Below are positions 26,301 through 33,733 of a stretch of DNA of 64,000 nt, piece by piece. Source of the stretch: Bacteroidales bacterium (GTDB taxonomy: Bacteria; Bacteroidota; Bacteroidia; Bacteroidales; UBA12077); assembly GCA_030637515.1 (NCBI GenBank), contig DAOWGM010000078.1, positions 1 to 64,000 on the forward strand, read 5' to 3'. The notes beneath the pieces are model-generated. The model was not told where the DNA came from, did not search any database, and saw only the letters and a program-made list of their open reading frames with translations. Both the position numbers and the translations under genes were made by a program. Each line of letters starts with the position of its first letter. Within the stretch, counting starts at the first letter, position 1.

Positions 26301-28470
26301 GGCTTGGATTTCCAATGCTATTCCAGCTATCATATATGCAATGATATTCCCAATAGCCATCTTCAATAGGCAGTACAGGGTCTTTTTCGTAGATTTCCTT
26401 GCTTTTAATCTCGGAACTTTCTACGCTAACAATTTCCTGAATAATACCACCACCGCCTCCAGTTTCCACCCATATTCTATGACATAAACCTAAAGAACTC
26501 CACGGAAGACCTTGTCCCGGAATATCATCAGCCGTTGCGCCTCCTATACATTCGTATTGGGAATTCATGTACGATACTCTGTCTCCATTTTGATATATTT
26601 CTGGGTTACCATGTGTACTTGTCCATGGTGCCGGACAATCTTCTGCTAATTTGGTTATTTCAACATTTGCAATAGCAGTTACTTCAACAGGCATTGCAAC
26701 ACTTGAATTATCTCTATTTCTCCATAAGGTATCAGGAATAAATACCGGGTCTTGTTCAGAACCTTCTTGTATAATCCTGCCAAAAGTATTTTTTATAGCA
26801 TAGCCATAAAATGTTGATTTAGAAGAATAGGTGGTATCTTCAATAACAAATTCCAAATCATCGAGAGTTGCAGAAATTTGAATCGTATCTGATATCGAAT
26901 CGTATGAACAATATGATGTTTGCGGAATAAAAATTTGACTTTTAATAACAGTAATATCTGATTTTGTAGAATCGTAACAAAAAATAGAATCTGTATTTAC
27001 AACAAAACATTTACCATAGTGAAACCATACTTCGTTTATATTTCCGTCGCCAGTAATAACATTTTCAGCTTCTGGATCAAATAAACTGTCGGCACTAACT
27101 TTATCTTTATCATAATTAACCTGAAACCTCCCAAAGGTAGAATCAACAGAGTTTGTAAAATATTCCATGTCGGTATATGCGCCATCATAAATGCCAGGAA
27201 TATCTAAAGTTCCAAATCCATTATAATTAAAGTGTTTATTATCTTCAAATTTATTGAACAGGTTTATTTCTCCGTCGTTTAGAGAAATTCTAACACGGGA
27301 GTATAAGCTGTAGTTTTCAGGAAGTTCAAATATATTACTTATATATTCGGGATCTGAGTAAATTACAATAGGATTAGCTCCCGGACCTGTTGCTCTTACT
27401 CTTACATAACCTTTTGTCGGTGGGGAATAATCGAAATTATTTGGAGTTGTTATTGTGTCGTTATCTGTTATATTGTTAAAATTAATATCTTCATCAAAAA
27501 ATATTCTATAAGTAAAATTATCCAGAGTACAACCAATGCCTTCTTTTGTTATTGAAAAGTTAATATTATCGCCCTGACAAACATTACTGGTTGTATTTAT
27601 GTTAAGCTGAATGCCGTGGAAAAGAGTATCTCCTTTAATTAAAGCAGGTTCAGAAATCCCACCTGCAGGTGGTTGTGTTGCTGCGGTTAAGTATAAATGA
27701 TCGCGAATACTTACTTCGTCGCCATAGTTAAATTTTAAAGTACGTGTGGAATTCGTAATTTCAACATCTCCGGCAGTAGTTCCTACATTTATTCCATTTG
27801 CTTTTGTTTCGTTTACATACAAGATGTAAGTTAAATCATCGGGGCTTGCAACCGATACATTACAGGTAACCTGTTCTGAAATACACACCGGAGTAGTTGC
27901 TGTAACATTCATTACCGGAGTTTCATAGTTAAAGGTTAATAGTGTTGTTTCTGTTGGGCCGCCGTTTAAAGAATCTTCCAAGCTAAGCGTGTAAGTTCCT
28001 GCTCCAATATCTGTAGGTATTTGTATTTTAACTTTCTTAATTACAATAGAATCTGTAGTAGTTGTGTTATTTACCTTAATATCGTTGTATAAATACTCGT
28101 TGGGAGAATCAGTAACATTTCCAGGATTAGAGGTTTTTGTAAAAGTAATATTAACATTACTTTCGACCGAATTAGAATATGTTGTATAATTAGTACCTGC
28201 TACTCCTGTAAAAGTTAAATTTTCAGGAATAAATAAATTTAATTTCTCGGGATAGGTATTTATTGCAAAATCTGTGGTATTTGTTTCTGCAATTTTTATT
28301 TTTAAATGAATTATTTCACCTGCTAATACATTTATGGTTGTAGATGCAATATTATCATTTGAATATGATGTTTCATTTAAAGCTCTGTAAACCGTTATAG
28401 TATTCTGTGCTTTAAGTTGAATTGAAAATAAAATAAATACTGTCAAAACTAAGGTAAATAATCTTTTCAT
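23398..28470 (-). CDS. Large secreted multidomain protein with T9SS sorting domain
   Basis: This 1690-residue protein has a Sec signal (MKRLFTLVLTVFILFSIQLKA) and a C-terminal type A T9SS sorting domain (about 1605-1690: NSFTIYPSPVKEKLNISWYE ... QLNKGIYLLVTED). Between them are beta-sandwich repeats. Two CBM5/12-like segments lie near residues 610 and 710 (PEIYQNGDRVSYMNSQYECI; PIYFVGDRISYLGNDIYKC). PKD-like domains lie near residues 1000 and 1100 (WEWDFGNLEKI; YTWQFGNSAP). A MAM/jelly-roll-like domain spans about 1220-1360 (DGAALQYTINDGETWNLLG). There is no obvious catalytic domain before the C-terminal third, so it is probably an adhesin or polysaccharide-binding surface protein. The orientation is opposite to the cargo genes, and it is probably an unrelated insertion between them. 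Confidence 0.85.
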   Translation of the reverse strand: MKRLFTLVLTVFILFSIQLKAQNTITVYRALNETSYSNDNIASTTINVLAGEIIHLKIKIAETNTTDFAINTYPEKLNLFIPENLTFTGVAGTNYTTYSNSVESNVNITFTKTSNPGNVTDSPNEYLYNDIKVNNTTTTDSIVIKKVKIQIPTDIGAGTYTLSLEDSLNGGPTETTLLTFNYETPVMNVTATTPVCISEQVTCNVSVASPDDLTYILYVNETKANGINVGTTAGDVEITNSTRTLKFNYGDEVSIRDHLYLTAATQPPAGGISEPALIKGDTLFHGIQLNINTTSNVCQGDNINFSITKEGIGCTLDNFTYRIFFDEDINFNNITDNDTITTPNNFDYSPPTKGYVRVRATGPGANPIVIYSDPEYISNIFELPENYSLYSRVRISLNDGEINLFNKFEDNKHFNYNGFGTLDIPGIYDGAYTDMEYFTNSVDSTFGRFQVNYDKDKVSADSLFDPEAENVITGDGNINEVWFHYGKCFVVNTDSIFCYDSTKSDITVIKSQIFIPQTSYCSYDSISDTIQISATLDDLEFVIEDTTYSSKSTFYGYAIKNTFGRIIQEGSEQDPVFIPDTLWRNRDNSSVAMPVEVTAIANVEITKLAEDCPAPWTSTHGNPEIYQNGDRVSYMNSQYECIGGATADDIPGQGLPWSSLGLCHRIWVETGGGGGIIQEIVSVESSEIKSKEIYEKDPVLPIEDGYWEYHCIYDSWNSIGNPSPIYFVGDRISYLGNDIYKCNTNAYYYDRPEESSKWTPDGTCGEPGDPLQIHYNYATTTFYIYAPQDDGRLLNLSSQYGLTNQAIELSCNYTIDTITGHLNSIEKSEGKWYFTPEIIKLYEDSAIIGLNYIDENGCSETKNSIVYVDEIYNPPFDIELNNIDSKFCAIDEEILFNGNDFSIDTLIGHGIRYNESDNEYNFNPRKAIDSTIAEYKIPFNINLELRNNSYWYDTTYNVEVYPFPLTDDYSAENACFGEATVFSGTPSFPNTTDNLTWEWDFGNLEKISYTGPINNTTLIPDLLGNTTGTYTNPEQTYALAGKYNAILKLTSEDGCTAIDTFHIVVGSYPKVSFNASGFIYNSVTHFSNLTIDAAFDTIVDYTWQFGNSAPVSYPTPTSNELDYLFTSHGVHNVTLTATSENGCATTDSIKVPVFDTVMVSSSNTYEALFNITEDDWIPSQRYIEDENLPSGWRHQDVAEPFNSEPNTSGMIWQTGDPADKITDENSWVESPCFDIRNLDFPLLSMDIYQSVEEGRDGAALQYTINDGETWNLLGDEGVGVNWYDTRGIVSNPGNQNVGWSLDAQEWKTARYSLDDLKQEVADSAASYVRFRVAYSSDAGNAPGIETQGFAFDNFTLTSRNRVVMMEQFVNSTQDKTLQQDEEAWLNYFLEGKDEEVVDMRYHNFISHYYDPLFYVNPPDISSRSMEYGATMAQLTMVDGVYRCLANSEVEASLYYKERTLTDISFDINVNHAVSGDKLSITADITKLKDDLLNTVGSEKCVVRMAIVQHGYEYEGETFNNVVIELLPNGEGNVVASIPADFAKDESMTVKGSWTPNVTTKGNEFRLVVYVQGIWGVDEIHQVWFQDSIDVPQVTVAAPTESFKSKSGNSFTIYPSPVKEKLNISWYETLESPVQWKLVSMSGTVVKQGITPAGKMREEINTYQLNKGIYLLVTEDLSTLEVDQRKILIIK

Positions 28471-28504
28471 ATTCTGTTATTTTGTTGTTTATGCAAAATG
28501 TAGT

Positions 28505-28534
28505 AAAAGGATTGTTCCGTGAGGACAATCCTTT
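28505..28534 (-). terminator. Terminator after the DUF1566 lipoprotein gene
   Basis: AAAAGGATTGT (28505-28515) pairs perfectly with ACAATCCTTTT (28524-28534) across an 8-base loop. It lies downstream of the minus-strand gene ending at 28556, and before the start of the next minus-strand gene at 28470. Confidence 0.7.
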
Positions 28535-28555
28535 TTTTCTTGGTATGTTACAAAT

Positions 28556-29464
28556 TTAAAACTCGCGAATCGCACGCACGCGATTAATATTACTCTTGCC
28601 TTCATCTGTAGAAACCCCAGCATAGAATGCGTATCCATATGCAAACAGGTTATCAGAAGTATTTTCGGAAGAACTCCAATAGTCTTCAAGTGATGCAAAA
28701 GCTGTTCCACCATTTGATAGTGCTGTTGTGGTAATAAGATCTATGTTTTTGTATATTTCAGCTAAAGCGTCGATACTTGGTAAAAACCAATCATCGTAAG
28801 AATTATGAGTTAAACTGTTACATAAGTCAGCTGCTGTACCTTCTATGTCACATCCGACCAATATATCTAAAGTATTTTGGACTCCTGTTCCTATAGCTGT
28901 ACCGTCTGCTCCGGATATAGTTACTCCCTGACATCCCCAATCTGCATTTGTGCTTATGTCAGTTGCAGTACACACTAAACCACTTGTACCGGTTGCATCA
29001 ATGTAAAAAATTACGCCGCCATATTTAAAATCACCTATTACAGGTTTGTATTCTGCTGTTGCTGTAACACTTAAAGGTGCTCCTGTTAATGTGCTTGTAC
29101 CTGTTATGTTTAGTGTTTGTGTATCTTCGGTTGCGCCTAATGTCCATGTTACGCTTGCTTTACCGTTTGCATCGGTTGTTGCGTTTGCTGCAGATACAGA
29201 ACCTTCTGTTACTGTGAATTTAACTACTTCACCTACAAATGCATTTCCTTCCTGGTCTTTTATCAATACTTCAACTGCATCTGCTAATGTTGCTTCTGCA
29301 AAGTCTGTTTGGTCTTCACCACTAACAAGTTCAATGCTGGTTGCTACCATTTCAGGTTCCGGTGTTGGTGTTGGATCGTCATCTTTATCACACGAAATAA
29401 AAGTAATTGCTGCAGTGCTTAAAAACAATACTGCTGCTGTAAGAATACTTAATCTTTTGTTCAT
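28556..29464 (-). CDS. Lipoprotein with Ig-like and DUF1566 domains
   Basis: I start this gene at 29464 (MNKRLSILTAAVLFLSTAAI, then TFISC), which gives a good SPII signal and 302 residues; the longer frame to 29554 adds 30 residues that hide the signal. After an acidic-proline linker (DKDDDPTPTPEPE), residues about 45-135 form a bacterial Ig-like domain (Big_1 type: VEVLIKDQEGNAFVGEVVKF, ASVTWTLG). Residues 148-302 form a DUF1566 domain (FKYGGVIFYID, GADGTAIGTG, DDWFLPSIDAL, YWSSSE, RVRAIREF). DUF1566 proteins are common surface proteins of Bacteroidota with unknown ligand. It may be cotranscribed with the T9SS gene downstream, though a hairpin separates them. Confidence 0.85.
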   Translation of the reverse strand: MNKRLSILTAAVLFLSTAAITFISCDKDDDPTPTPEPEMVATSIELVSGEDQTDFAEATLADAVEVLIKDQEGNAFVGEVVKFTVTEGSVSAANATTDANGKASVTWTLGATEDTQTLNITGTSTLTGAPLSVTATAEYKPVIGDFKYGGVIFYIDATGTSGLVCTATDISTNADWGCQGVTISGADGTAIGTGVQNTLDILVGCDIEGTAADLCNSLTHNSYDDWFLPSIDALAEIYKNIDLITTTALSNGGTAFASLEDYWSSSENTSDNLFAYGYAFYAGVSTDEGKSNINRVRAIREF

Positions 29465-29830
29465 AATTTCTGTCGTTATTCGGGTTATTAATTTAGATTT
29501 CAAAGTAATATAAGTATACAAAAATAGCTGTTTTTTACATCTCCAAGAGAACAAGATAAAAGTATAAAGTAAAAAGTAAAAAGTACAAAGCTTGCCTGCT
29601 GAAGGTAGGTATCAAGATAAAAGGAGGAAATTCAAATATCAATTAACAATGTACAAATAGCAATTAACAATAAACAATGATCAATTACCAATAATCAGTT
29701 AACAATAAATGAGCTTTGTTTTATAACGGTTGAGGGGTTGGGTTTTGTGAGAATTTTGGTTTAGTGTCGGATAAGAGAGAAACTGTAAAATATTTGAGGA
29801 AATATCATTTAATTACTATCTTCGTAATAT
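29465..29830. other. AT-rich intergenic region with low-complexity repeats
   Basis: This 366-base gap has no convincing gene. It has iterated AAAGTA units (29566-29590), a diverged GCCTGC/GTAGG palindrome (29592-29608) and iterated CAATTAACAAT-like units (29640-29706). Around 29715-29744 is a segment resembling 30543-30572 on the far side of the MntA-HepT pair. The promoter of the toxin-antitoxin pair should lie near its right end. Confidence 0.5.
29715..29744 (+). repeat. Imperfect direct repeat flanking MntA-HepT, left copy
   Basis: TTTGTTTTATAACGGTTG at the start resembles TTTGTTTTGTAACGATTG at 30543; about 24 of 30 bases match with no gap. The two copies bracket the toxin-antitoxin pair and may be remnants of one inserted element. 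Confidence 0.4.
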
Positions 29831-30154
29831 ATGAATTTGATAAATCAACATAAAAGTAAACTGATATCCTTATGCAAGAAATATAAGGTTAATGAATTAT
29901 ATGTTTTTGGTTCAGTATTAACAGAATTATTTAATAAGAATAGCGATATTGATTTTCTTGTAAAATTTGGAGACGTTGAGCTTTATAATTACTTTGATAA
30001 TTATATGGACTTTAAAGAGTCGTTAGAAAAGCTCTTTAAAAGGAAAGTTGATTTACTGGAAATTCAAACCTTAAAGAACCCGATACTTAGGCGTTCAATT
30101 GACAGAAATAAAATGAAAGTATATGGACGAGCGGATTCTAAAATGGCTGTATGA
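29831..30154 (+). CDS. mntA: MntA-type nucleotidyltransferase antitoxin
   Basis: This 107-residue protein is a minimal nucleotidyltransferase. It has the GSx10DxD motif: G27-S28 followed by D39 and D41 (GSVLTELFNKNSDIDFLV). In known HepT-MntA systems the MNT protein blocks the HEPN RNase by AMPylating (oligoadenylating) a tyrosine next to its active site. The stop overlaps the hepT start by 32 bases, which supports translational coupling. The length is normal. It stands between a lipoprotein gene and cargo gene 2, and imperfect direct repeats on both sides suggest that it moved in as a unit. Confidence 0.9.
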   Translation: MNLINQHKSKLISLCKKYKVNELYVFGSVLTELFNKNSDIDFLVKFGDVELYNYFDNYMDFKESLEKLFKRKVDLLEIQTLKNPILRRSIDRNKMKVYGRADSKMAV

Positions 30155-30467
30155 TATTCATGAAGCAATAACTGAAATTGAAAGTTATTTCGTTGAAAAT
30201 CCTAAAGATTTTGAACATTATCAATCAAATATTTTGCTAAAAAGAGCAGTGGAGCGTGATTTAGAAATAATCGGTGAAGCTGTAAATAGAATTTTAAAGA
30301 AAGATCCTGAATTTCCAATTGAATATGCGAAAAGGATAATTGGACTTAGAAATCAGATAATTCATGCCTATGATAGTATTTCTGATGAAAATATTTGGGC
30401 AATTATTTCCAAACACATTCCGAATTTAAAGGAAGAAGTACTTCGTTTTATTGACAAATCAGAATAG
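30123..30467 (+). CDS. hepT: HepT-type HEPN ribonuclease toxin
   Basis: This 114-residue HEPN protein (DUF86/HepT family) has the Rx4HxY catalytic motif as RNQIIHAY, with R76, H81 and Y83. In the family the motif cleaves RNA, and the tyrosine is the target of modification by MntA. Other typical parts are LKRAVERDLEIIGEAVNRI and EYAKRIIGLRNQIIHAYD. It overlaps mntA by 32 bases in a different frame. All key residues are intact, so the pair is probably active, as a toxin-antitoxin module or an anti-phage element. Confidence 0.92.
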   Translation: MDERILKWLYDIHEAITEIESYFVENPKDFEHYQSNILLKRAVERDLEIIGEAVNRILKKDPEFPIEYAKRIIGLRNQIIHAYDSISDENIWAIISKHIPNLKEEVLRFIDKSE

Positions 30468-30542
30468 AGTATTGCATTTAACTTGAAATCACCGAGGAGT
30501 GTATGTGCATTTCGGCATTCTCAATAATTAAGAATAAAAGAG

Positions 30543-30572
30543 TTTTGTTTTGTAACGATTGCAGGGTTTAGG
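30543..30572 (+). repeat. Imperfect direct repeat flanking MntA-HepT, right copy
   Basis: This is the partner of 29715-29744, with about 24 of 30 bases identical. It lies in the 195-base gap between hepT and cargo gene 2. Confidence 0.4.
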
Positions 30573-30624
30573 TAAAAAGCGCACATTGTTCTGCATTTAA
30601 TAATAGTCGTTAAGAAGATATTTT

Positions 30625-30632
30625 TATATTTG
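30625..30632 (+). promoter_or_regulatory. Putative -7 box of cargo gene 2
   Basis: TATATTTG fits TAnnTTTG and is followed by GTTAT, as at cargo genes 1 and 4. It ends 31 bases before the ATG. Confidence 0.6.
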
Positions 30633-30662
30633 TTATTCAAAGAAAGATGAAGTAGAGAAAAT

Positions 30663-30812
30663 ATGTCGAAATCCTTTATTAATCGAAGTCGAAATCAAAA
30701 TACAAGGAGCAATCATTCAAATGAGCTGCAAAAGAAAATTGATCCGCAGGCGCGACTGGACTGGATTAATAATCAAAAAGTAGACCAAGGCTTTGGTGTC
30801 TTTAATAATGAT
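30663..30812 (+). repeat. Leader-coding DNA repeat, copy in cargo gene 2
   Basis: These 50 codons are nearly identical at DNA level to 31955-32104 and 33773-33919, with roughly a dozen or fewer differences in any pair. After them the three genes diverge completely. This is the footprint of a recent duplication or leader swap. Confidence 0.9.
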
Positions 30813-31559
30813 TTGTTTTCGGGTTCAGCTAAAGCAAAAAAGAAAAGTAATTCTAAAAAACATACTATCGTTGAAGGTGATACGTATTGGGATATAGCTA
30901 AAAACGGTAACGGGCTTTTTACTGTAGAGGATTTGAAAAGATGGAATCCTGACATCGATTGGAAAAACTTGCAAATAGGAGATCAAATAAACATTTCTCC
31001 ATCTCAAGGCTTTAAAAGTTTTAAAGAAGTCTCGGAAGATATTAGGGTAAATGGGTTTGATATTTTTATGCAGTATATTGAAGATGAGGATTATGGAGTT
31101 GATTATTTCATCTGTAATTGCAGAAAGATAGAATTTGAAAGAAGTGGTTGGCTAGCAAAAGTTATAGAAATGTCACCACCAACAAAAGATGCATTTCATA
31201 TTGTTGCCTGGAGAGATTCAATGATCTCTGACGGAACACCAGAAGTAAATGCACTTGAACATAAAATTGGCACTTTTTTAATTGGAGCAAAATATGGTGA
31301 AGAAATGGCAGAATTAATCCCTGCAATGAACGAAATACGAGGATTGATTATTAATGACAGACAAAACGGATTAATGTTAGAAGCATTAAATGGTAGTGAT
31401 AATACAGCGTTTACATGGAGTGATATAGAACATAACAAAGAAGGATTAAAAATTTATAAAGAATGGTACAAAAAAGAGGAAGCAGAGAGAATATCAAAAA
31501 TAAAAAGATTTTCAAAAGAATGGTGGCTGGAAATAGCAAAAAGGATGCCAGTGGATTAA
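30663..31559 (+). CDS. Putative eCIS cargo 2: leader + LysM + unknown C-terminus
   Basis: This 298-residue protein begins with the shared leader (residues 1-48, MSKSFINRSRNQNT ... VDQGFGVFNND). A short basic, Ser/Lys-rich linker (51-66) leads to a canonical LysM domain at residues 67-113 (HTIVEGDTYWDIAKNGNG ... LQIGDQINISP). The C-terminal 185 residues (for example GVDYFICNCRKIEFERSGW and EEMAELIPAMNEIRGLIIND) are not recognised. LysM would bind peptidoglycan or chitin-like glycans in a target, or may be structural inside the tube. It has no Sec signal, as expected for a protein loaded in the cytoplasm. The next gene, a lipoprotein, overlaps its end. Confidence 0.8.
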   Translation: MSKSFINRSRNQNTRSNHSNELQKKIDPQARLDWINNQKVDQGFGVFNNDLFSGSAKAKKKSNSKKHTIVEGDTYWDIAKNGNGLFTVEDLKRWNPDIDWKNLQIGDQINISPSQGFKSFKEVSEDIRVNGFDIFMQYIEDEDYGVDYFICNCRKIEFERSGWLAKVIEMSPPTKDAFHIVAWRDSMISDGTPEVNALEHKIGTFLIGAKYGEEMAELIPAMNEIRGLIINDRQNGLMLEALNGSDNTAFTWSDIEHNKEGLKIYKEWYKKEEAERISKIKRFSKEWWLEIAKRMPVD

Positions 31560-31909
31560 AGTATATTTTAATACTATTTTTTTTTATTTCGAGTTTTGGT
31601 ATAATAAGTTGTGAATTTTCAGAACATACATTTATTCATAAAAAACAATTAACCTACCTTGATGAAGCAAATAAAACTCTATATTATTCACTATATAAAG
31701 TTGGAATAGATAACTATAATTATGATTTGTTTGTATCAGATTCCATTTATATTGGTTCTCTTTATTTAAATGATGCCACATATAAAAACGTAATATTTAA
31801 TGTAAATAAAATGGACTCAATAATAATTATAAACTGTAATTATAGTTTAGCTTCTAAGGTTGATGAGTTTCATTATAGTAATTATAGAATTATCGTAAAG
31901 AAGCCTTAA
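31520..31909 (+). CDS. Small lipoprotein overlapping cargo 2 (putative immunity)
   Basis: I prefer the start at ATG 31520, giving 129 residues (MVAGNSKKDASGLKYILILF, then FFISSFGIISC), over 31463, because it leaves a shorter N-terminal extension before the SPII signal. The lipobox is GIISC. The mature part of about 98 residues is beta-rich (LYKVGIDNYNYDLFVSDSIY, SIIIINCNYSLAS) with no known domain. It overlaps the cargo-2 gene by 40 bases in another frame, so the two are likely translated together. Coupled small lipoproteins are typical of immunity proteins against periplasm-acting toxins; here that is an inference from position and size. Confidence 0.7.
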   Translation: MVAGNSKKDASGLKYILILFFFISSFGIISCEFSEHTFIHKKQLTYLDEANKTLYYSLYKVGIDNYNYDLFVSDSIYIGSLYLNDATYKNVIFNVNKMDSIIIINCNYSLASKVDEFHYSNYRIIVKKP

Positions 31910-31915
31910 TTTTTT

Positions 31916-31923
31916 TATTTTTG
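31916..31923 (+). promoter_or_regulatory. Putative -7 box of cargo gene 3
   Basis: TATTTTTG fits TAnnTTTG, ends 32 bases before the ATG, and overlaps the region just after the stop of the upstream lipoprotein gene. The sequence from the box to the ATG closely resembles that at cargo gene 4. Confidence 0.5.
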
Positions 31924-31954
31924 TTAAACCCAAAAAAGAAGAATAAGAGAAAGT

Positions 31955-32104
31955 ATGTTGAAATCCTTTATTAACCGAAGTCGAAATCAAAATACAGGTA
32001 GCAATCATTCAAATGAGCTGCAAAAGAAAATTGATCCGCAGGCGCAACTGGACTGGATTAACAATCAGAAAGTAGATCAAGGCTTTGGTGTTTTTAATAA
32101 CGAC
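31955..32104 (+). repeat. Leader-coding DNA repeat, copy in cargo gene 3
   Basis: This is near-identical to 30663-30812 and 33773-33919. It carries a TCG to TTG change at codon 2, so the protein starts MLK and not MSK. Confidence 0.9.
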
Positions 32105-32962
32105 TTGTCTGTTGGACAAGGAGAGTCTGGTAACGACGTAGCACAAATGTCTGCCAAGGATGAGGTTCAAAGGAAAGGGATGTCTTTAAATAGCAATCCG
32201 GATTTGGAAAAGGAAGCCGATGTAATGGGAGTTAAGGCAGCTAATGGTAATATAGCTGAAGTTCATGGTAAGGGATATGGAATACAGAAGTATTCGGGGA
32301 ATCCTGTGAAAGATATGAAAATACGAAAAAATAGAGCAAGTAATTTAGGTCCGGGTAACGTAAGAAATAATGGAACTAAGTACCACGGTGGTCATGATTT
32401 GTATGGTAAAGTTGGCGATCCAGTTTATTCAGTAAAATCAGGGAAAGTTGTAAAAATTGGTAATAGTCCTTCAGGATACGGACATTATGTAACTATTAAA
32501 CATACAAAAGCATATTTAAGAGAAGAAACATTTGAAGATGGTAATACAAAAGAGGTCCTTGATTTCTTAAAAATAACTTATTCATTTTATGGGCATCTTA
32601 AAAAAACAAGTGTGAAGGAAGGAGATGATGTTGACGAAGGAACACAGATAGGGGAAATAGGCATATCAGGGAATGCTATGGGTATGTCTGGTGATGATGT
32701 TCATTTACACTTCGAATATGGAACCGAAATAAAAGCAAGCGGAATAATTAAAAAGGAAAGCAGATTAAGTCCTAATGATGCATACGATAATGTATCGTTT
32801 ACAAGTGCTGATAACAATGCAAACCAATCTACAACAGGTGTTATTAAGACAGTATATAATGATGATGGAAGTGTTGCAAGTAAAATGAAACAGGATTATA
32901 ATACTTCAAAACAAACTCTTATATATCCATTACCAGATAAATATTCTAAAAATCAGTATTAA
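31955..32962 (+). CDS. Putative eCIS cargo 3: leader + M23 (LytM-type) peptidase
   Basis: This 335-residue protein has the shared leader (1-48), then AQMSAKDEVQRKG and a segment SNPDLEKEADVMGVKAANGN (80-99) that matches the C-terminal piece of the DUF4157 part of cargo 1, although the HELTH half is absent. Residues about 140-262 form an M23 peptidase with an intact zinc site: H144 and D148 (HGGHD), H213 (FYGHL), and H250-L-H252 (VHLHFEYG). M23 enzymes cut peptidoglycan cross-bridges. The lack of a Sec signal fits delivery by the injection system. A lipoprotein gene starts 3 bases after its stop. Confidence 0.88.
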   Translation: MLKSFINRSRNQNTGSNHSNELQKKIDPQAQLDWINNQKVDQGFGVFNNDLSVGQGESGNDVAQMSAKDEVQRKGMSLNSNPDLEKEADVMGVKAANGNIAEVHGKGYGIQKYSGNPVKDMKIRKNRASNLGPGNVRNNGTKYHGGHDLYGKVGDPVYSVKSGKVVKIGNSPSGYGHYVTIKHTKAYLREETFEDGNTKEVLDFLKITYSFYGHLKKTSVKEGDDVDEGTQIGEIGISGNAMGMSGDDVHLHFEYGTEIKASGIIKKESRLSPNDAYDNVSFTSADNNANQSTTGVIKTVYNDDGSVASKMKQDYNTSKQTLIYPLPDKYSKNQY

Positions 32963-32964
32963 TT

Positions 32965-33627
32965 ATGAAATACTTATATTTTGTTTTAATAATCCAGTTT
33001 TTTATTGTTTCATGTACAGTAAAGGATTCAAAAGATAACAGTAATGCAGATAGCAAAATTGAAGAAAATGCAGAAAAAATAAACAGTGAAAATCCAAATA
33101 AAATTATGGAAGACAATACTGATTTAAAAAATAAAGAACAACAGATATATAATATGGAAGTAATAAGTTTACTTAAAAAGTCTAAGCTAATTCCTGAAAC
33201 TTATCCTGATTCTGGTATAATTAATGTGAAAAAGTTAAGAGTTGATGACCTTAAATGGTTAACTTTTGTACAACTTGATTTTGATGAATCTTTAAAAGAT
33301 TTTTATGAATCAGAATTAGTTTTTAACATATTGTTGTTAAATGACTCGACTAATATTTATAATTCATGTGTTATTGATGCTGTTTATTTTGAGGATTTTA
33401 ACTATCTGTTTCTATATGAAAATAATTATTTCTTTGAATTTTACTCTTCACCTGTAGGTTATACACAATATTATATTTTTAATACAGCAGAACAAAAGTT
33501 GTTTACAACAGAGCCTTTGGATGAAGGTTTTTTTATTGATACTACTACCCTTAATTATTCTATAAAAATATTTACAGCAAAATTTGATAAACAATCCAGA
33601 GATTTTAAACTAAAAGAAGTATGGTAA
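32965..33627 (+). CDS. Lipoprotein next to M23 cargo (putative immunity)
   Basis: This 220-residue lipoprotein has an SPII signal with the lipid site in FFIVSC (MKYLYFVLIIQFFIVSCTVK). A low-complexity Asn/Lys/Glu-rich linker (about 20-55) is followed by a globular part of about 160 residues with aromatic-rich strands (FNYLFLYENNYFFEFYSSP). No known fold is recognised. It starts 3 bases after the stop of the M23 cargo gene, so the pair is almost certainly cotranscribed. A periplasmic or surface lipoprotein coupled to a cell-wall peptidase suggests protection of the producer, but a chaperone or structural role is not excluded. Confidence 0.72.
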   Translation: MKYLYFVLIIQFFIVSCTVKDSKDNSNADSKIEENAEKINSENPNKIMEDNTDLKNKEQQIYNMEVISLLKKSKLIPETYPDSGIINVKKLRVDDLKWLTFVQLDFDESLKDFYESELVFNILLLNDSTNIYNSCVIDAVYFEDFNYLFLYENNYFFEFYSSPVGYTQYYIFNTAEQKLFTTEPLDEGFFIDTTTLNYSIKIFTAKFDKQSRDFKLKEVW

Positions 33628-33733
33628 AAATAAATTAATTAACAAAGAGTTTGTCTTAAAGGGATAGATTCTTGGCTTTTAGAATAGAATTGAAAATTCA
33701 GTGTCAGAAAACAGAAAATATTGATGATATTTT

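Noticed and set aside
29046-29513. 155-residue plus-strand reading frame
   Set aside because: It is the antisense of the DUF1566 lipoprotein gene, which has clear domains, so it is a shadow.
29465-29554. N-terminal extension of the DUF1566 lipoprotein
   Set aside because: It puts 30 residues before the SPII signal; the start at 29464 is better.
29640-29706. CRISPR-like array
   Set aside because: The CAATTAACAAT-like units are short, irregular and without spacers of even length; this is low-complexity DNA.
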